Below, piece after piece: positions 6,622 through 9,545 of a stretch of 9,545 nt of DNA. Source of the stretch: JAZDMK01 sp043800975 (GTDB lineage Bacteria; Bacteroidota; Bacteroidia; Bacteroidales; JAHJDW01); assembly GCA_043800975.1 (NCBI GenBank), contig JAZDMK010000136.1:1-9545 (forward strand), written 5' to 3'. The notes below the pieces were generated by a model. It made no database searches. It had not been told where the DNA came from and worked only from the letters and a program-made list of their open reading frames with translations. Position 1 is the first letter of the stretch. Every line of letters starts with the position of its first letter. Both the position numbers and the translations under genes were made by a program.

Positions 6622-7491
6622 TTATTTGATCAGTGTTTTCATTTTCTTGCCGATTTCTGCAGGCGATTCCACTACATGGATTCCACATTCGCGCATGATT
6701 GCAATTTTAGCGTTGGCTGTGTCTTCTGCTCCGCCTATGATTGCTCCTGCATGACCCATGGTGCGGCCTTTGGGTGCTGTTCGTCCGGCAATAAACGCAA
6801 CAACAGGTTTTTTACCATTTTCCTTAATCCAACGCGCAGCTTCGGCTTCCATGCCTCCGCCAATTTCACCGATAATAACAATTCCCTTGGTTTCGGGATC
6901 ATCCATAAATAATTTGGCTACATCCAGCATGGTTGTTCCAATGATTGGATCACCACCAATACCGATCATGGTTGTCTGACCCAGTTCAGCACGGGTAACC
7001 TGATCAACGGCTTCGTAGGCAAGTGTTCCGGAACGTGAAATGATCCCGATGCATCCTTTTTTGTGAATGAATCCCGGCATAATACCTACTTTGGCTTCAC
7101 CCGGTGTGATAATTCCCGGGCAGTTGGGACCGATCAAACGTGTATTGTGATTTTTTAAATATTCTTTGACCATGATCATATCCTTGATAGGAATTCCCTC
7201 CGTGATGCATATAACAACTTCGATTCCGGCTGCTGCAGCTTCCAGTATCGCATCAGCTGCATAAGCTGGTGGAACAAAAATAACAGAAACATTGGCTGAA
7301 GTAACTTTCACCGCTTCGGAAACTGTATTGAAAACGGGAAGACCGATATGCTCAGTCCCACCTTTGTTAGGAGTAACACCACCCACAACATGGGTTCCGT
7401 ATTCGATCATCTGTGTAGCATGAAAAGTGCCTTCGGAGCCCGTGAATCCTTGGACTAGCACACGTGAATTTTTTCCAACAAGAATACTCAT
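6622..7491 (-). CDS. sucD: Succinyl-CoA synthetase (ADP/GDP-forming) alpha subunit
   Basis: This is the alpha subunit of succinyl-CoA ligase, which interconverts succinyl-CoA and succinate with substrate-level phosphorylation in the TCA cycle. At 289 residues it has the normal family length. The CoA-binding Rossmann domain covers about residues 1-125, with VQGFTGSEGTFHA (13-25), GGVTPNKGG (37-45) and GPNCPGI (121-127). The ligase domain carries GIISRSGTLAYE (149-160), GEIGGGMEAEAA (208-219) with the conserved Glu209, and GRTAPKGRTMGHAGA (236-250) with His247, the residue that is transiently phosphorylated. The partner beta subunit (sucC) is not adjacent; in Bacteroidota the two subunits are often encoded apart. 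It is the first gene of a two-gene unit with the small exported protein, and is divergent from mnmE with a candidate promoter at 7511-7542. Confidence 0.97.
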   Translation of the reverse strand: MSILVGKNSRVLVQGFTGSEGTFHATQMIEYGTHVVGGVTPNKGGTEHIGLPVFNTVSEAVKVTSANVSVIFVPPAYAADAILEAAAAGIEVVICITEGIPIKDMIMVKEYLKNHNTRLIGPNCPGIITPGEAKVGIMPGFIHKKGCIGIISRSGTLAYEAVDQVTRAELGQTTMIGIGGDPIIGTTMLDVAKLFMDDPETKGIVIIGEIGGGMEAEAARWIKENGKKPVVAFIAGRTAPKGRTMGHAGAIIGGAEDTANAKIAIMRECGIHVVESPAEIGKKMKTLIK

Positions 7492-7510
7492 GATATGTTT
7501 TATTTGTAGA

Positions 7511-7542
7511 CAAAGTAAGTTTTTATTTTTTAAAAAAACAAA
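7511..7542 (-). promoter_or_regulatory. sucD: Candidate Bacteroidota-type promoter of sucD
   Basis: Read on the minus strand, TTTG (7542-7539) is followed after 20 bases by TTACTTTG (7518-7511), one mismatch from TAnnTTTG. Both the elements and the spacer fit the Bacteroidota housekeeping promoter. Transcription would start near 7505, giving a very short leader of about 13 bases before the sucD ATG. In the rest of the divergent gap (7543-7641) I see only AT-rich sequence and no convincing promoter for mnmE; TAATTTG near 7590 is one base short of the consensus spacing. Confidence 0.4.
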
Positions 7543-7641
7543 CGGATTTAGTTACTGGTTAATTTTTTTAGAATTTATGGCTCTTTGCAAATAATTTGTG
7601 CGATATGTAATTTCCATTTTTTGTTTTTCTATTTTTACATC

Positions 7642-9027
7642 ATGTTTTCAAATGATACTATTTGTGCAATTTCTTCGCCTACGGGCAGTGGTGCGATTAG
7701 CCTGATACGTGCTAGCGGTAAGGGCGTGTTCAGCATACTGAGTAAAAATGTAAAACTTTCATCAAAAGTATCTTTTGAAAAAATTCAATCGCGCTATGTA
7801 TACAATGCATCGATATTCGATGATCAAGTGTTGATTGATGAAGTGCTGATTTGGTTTTTTCGCGCACCCCATTCCTATACCGGTGAGGATATGGCTGAGA
7901 TTTCATGTCATGGTTCTCCATTTATTCAGCAAAAAATTATTCAGTTGCTGGTTCAGGCTGGTGCACGGATAGCAAAGCCAGGAGAGTTTACCCAGCGTGC
8001 ATTTTTAAATCACAAACTGGACCTTTCGCAGGCGGAGGCAGTCAACGACATCATTCGCTCACATTCTGAAACTGCGCACAAGCTGGCGATGAATCAAATG
8101 CGTGGCGGTTACTCAGAGAAAATTCGGGAGCTTCGTTCTCAACTATTACATTTTTCTTCGTTGATTGAACTGGAACTCGATTTCTCAGAAGAAGATTTAT
8201 CTTTTGCAGATTCCGGACAGTTGCTGCAATTGCTTATGCAGATTCAAACGGAGCTGGATGTATTAATCGATTCTTTCCAAAAAGGAAATGCACTGAAAAA
8301 CGGAATTCCGGTTGCTATTGTCGGAAAACCGAATGTTGGGAAATCCACATTACTTAATGCATTGCTGAATGATGAAAGGGCCATAGTTTCTGAAATTCCT
8401 GGAACAACGCGCGATGCAGTTGAGGACACTGTAGTTTATGGCGGATATCTTTTTCGCTTTATTGACACAGCAGGTTTGCGTAATACACAGGAATCTATTG
8501 AACAGAAAGGAATTCAGAAGACGCATGAGAAAATCAGGCAGTCTGCGGTTATTATTTATGTGGTTGATATCAGCCTGAGTACAATTGAAGAAATTGTAGA
8601 GTCACTGCAAAAATTTCAATCACAGTTTGAAAATGAAATTTCGAAAATTATTGTTGTAGCCAATAAAACAGATTTGCTTGAATCCGCTCCGCATGGGCTG
8701 CAGGACTTGATTGGTCTAGAAACGGTTTTTATTTCGGCAAAAAGGAAAGTCAATATTTCCCTCTTAATTGAAAGTCTAGTAACGTCAGTAAAAGAAAATA
8801 GTATTTCTGATACACCTATTGTTACAAGCCTGCGGCATTATGATGCATTCATAAGTACTCAAAAAAATATTCAGGCCCTCATCGATGGTGTACAAAAGAA
8901 AATTTCGCGGGATTTGTTAACTCCGGATTTACGCAATGCACTTCATTCACTTGGTGAGGTATGTGGTGAGATAACTACCGATGAAGTACTGAATGAGATT
9001 TTTGGAAAATTTTGTATCGGGAAGTAA
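7642..9027 (+). CDS. mnmE: tRNA uridine-5-carboxymethylaminomethyl modification GTPase MnmE (TrmE)
   Basis: MnmE, a GTPase that works with MnmG (GidA), modifies the wobble uridine U34 of certain tRNAs. Starting at ATG 7642 the protein has 461 residues, the usual length. The N-terminal folate-binding domain begins with NDTICAISSPTGSGAISLIR (4-23) and ends near the conserved GEFTQRAFLN (114-123) and DLSQAEAVNDII (127-138). The G domain, inserted in a helical domain, shows G1 GKPNVGKS (228-235), G2 GTTRD (254-258), G3 DTAG (275-278), G4 NKTD (341-344) and G5 SAK (365-367). The C-terminal FCIGK (457-461) holds the cysteine characteristic of active MnmE. An in-frame ATG at 7585 would add 19 hydrophobic, unconserved residues and is rejected. 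It is a single gene, divergent from sucD and convergent with the HipA-like gene 3 bases downstream. Confidence 0.97.
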   Translation: MFSNDTICAISSPTGSGAISLIRASGKGVFSILSKNVKLSSKVSFEKIQSRYVYNASIFDDQVLIDEVLIWFFRAPHSYTGEDMAEISCHGSPFIQQKIIQLLVQAGARIAKPGEFTQRAFLNHKLDLSQAEAVNDIIRSHSETAHKLAMNQMRGGYSEKIRELRSQLLHFSSLIELELDFSEEDLSFADSGQLLQLLMQIQTELDVLIDSFQKGNALKNGIPVAIVGKPNVGKSTLLNALLNDERAIVSEIPGTTRDAVEDTVVYGGYLFRFIDTAGLRNTQESIEQKGIQKTHEKIRQSAVIIYVVDISLSTIEEIVESLQKFQSQFENEISKIIVVANKTDLLESAPHGLQDLIGLETVFISAKRKVNISLLIESLVTSVKENSISDTPIVTSLRHYDAFISTQKNIQALIDGVQKKISRDLLTPDLRNALHSLGEVCGEITTDEVLNEIFGKFCIGK

Positions 9028-9030
9028 TTA

Positions 9031-9545
9031 TTAAATCTCTAAAATATTAATTCTGTTTAAAAGTAATTTCAAGTATTTTTCCTTGTAATCTTTTGAAAGG
9101 AAACTAGAGTCAATCAAAGTAAGCCAGTTTTCTTTTGCCTGTTGCAATGCTTTGATATTATTTTCAATCACTTTTTCTGTAAGTCCACAACGTTCTTTTC
9201 CAAAATATTCTACAAGTACCTTACGATTAAGTTTTCTTTTTTTTCCGGCAATTGACAATGCAATTTCTTCGGATCCGCCTTTCAGAACAATGGTTGAATT
9301 CAATAAATCGTAGGCAGGTGAAAACTCTATTTTATCACCATCCCTGATTAAAGAATAATTTTTTAGATGCATATCTTCGTTTCCCACAAGAAAGTTGAAG
9401 AGAACTAAACGGAATAATTTTGCTTTTTCAATTAAAGGAAAAGTACAGAACTCATCCAGAAGTAAAACCAACTTTTCCATCGTATAATTGTATTTGGTGT
9501 CTCTTGTGAGTCTTGCTAATTGTGCAAAATCCTCTACAGGAATTT
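9031..9545 (-). CDS. HipA-like serine/threonine kinase, C-terminal part (runs off the right edge)
   Basis: Only the C-terminal 171 residues or so are visible. The frame stays open past the ATG at 9480 to the window end, and the upstream residues (PVEDFAQLARLTRDTKYN) fit the HipA family, so that ATG is internal and the gene begins outside. Numbering from that Met, the kinase catalytic loop reads FLVGNEDMHLKNYSLI (30-45), with Asp36 equivalent to HipA Asp309 and Lys40/Asn41 conserved. The metal-binding motif is FSPAYDLL (53-60), with Asp58 equivalent to HipA Asp332. A helical C-terminus follows. HipA kinases phosphorylate translation components such as glutamyl-tRNA synthetase and are usually neutralised by a HipB antitoxin encoded next door. 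No hipB is visible; it would lie beyond the right edge. The visible catalytic residues are intact. The stop codon lies 3 bases from the mnmE stop on the opposite strand. Confidence 0.85.
   Translation of the reverse strand, partial: IPVEDFAQLARLTRDTKYNYTMEKLVLLLDEFCTFPLIEKAKLFRLVLFNFLVGNEDMHLKNYSLIRDGDKIEFSPAYDLLNSTIVLKGGSEEIALSIAGKKRKLNRKVLVEYFGKERCGLTEKVIENNIKALQQAKENWLTLIDSSFLSKDYKEKYLKLLLNRINILEI

Noticed and set aside
7585..7641. Upstream in-frame ATG that would extend MnmE by 19 residues
   Set aside because: The extension is hydrophobic and Phe/Tyr-rich, unlike any MnmE N-terminus, while the ATG at 7642 leads straight into the conserved NDTICAISSPTG motif.
9031..9480. A complete small protein starting at the ATG at 9480
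   Set aside because: The frame continues open upstream to the window edge and those residues fit the HipA family, so this Met is internal and the gene is cut by the window.

Overview
The window looks like a chromosomal segment of a non-flagellated member of the Bacteroidota, probably class Bacteroidia. The evidence is an AT-rich genome (roughly 40% GC by eye), almost no recognisable Shine-Dalgarno sequences, promoter-like elements of the Bacteroidota type (TTTG, then about 20 bases, then TAnnTTTG), and proteins that read like Bacteroidota versions of DnaB, SucD, MnmE and the glycogen-type gene trio. There are no rRNA or tRNA genes, insertion sequences, phage genes or CRISPR arrays. Every intergenic gap is shorter than 160 bases.

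Layout. At 62-1006 (+) lies a stand-alone DnaB helicase C-domain paralogue with a damaged Walker A motif. Converging on it with a 7-base gap is a tight minus-strand operon, read from 5869 down to 1014. It encodes an amylo-alpha-1,6-glucosidase type debranching enzyme, a glycogen-synthase-like GT-B glycosyltransferase, and a GH57 alpha-amylase/glucanotransferase with an unusual C-terminal tail. The genes are 9 and 11 bases apart. Next, also on the minus strand, come sucD (succinyl-CoA synthetase alpha subunit, 7491-6622) and a small exported protein (6620-6012) whose start lies one base after the sucD stop. A 150-base divergent intergenic region separates sucD from mnmE (tRNA U34 modification GTPase, 7642-9027, +). 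A HipA-like kinase gene (minus strand) enters from the right edge and stops 3 bases from the mnmE stop.

How the genes work together. The three-gene operon is a compact alpha-glucan (glycogen) system: chain elongation by the glycosyltransferase, cleavage or transfer of alpha-1,4 chains by GH57, and removal of alpha-1,6 branches by the debranching enzyme. The same set and order is known in Bacteroides. ADP-glucose pyrophosphorylase and branching enzyme are not in the window. sucD is TCA-cycle housekeeping, mnmE is translation housekeeping, and the HipA-like kinase is an accessory, toxin-antitoxin-type gene.

The most interesting observations are two. First, the GH57 enzyme carries a lysine/serine-rich tether followed by about 80 residues that resemble the C-terminal domain of the flagellar rotor protein FliG, although nothing else here is flagellar. 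Second, the DnaB-derived protein has kept the RecA fold signatures but lost several residues needed for helicase catalysis, which suggests a repurposed or regulatory protein.
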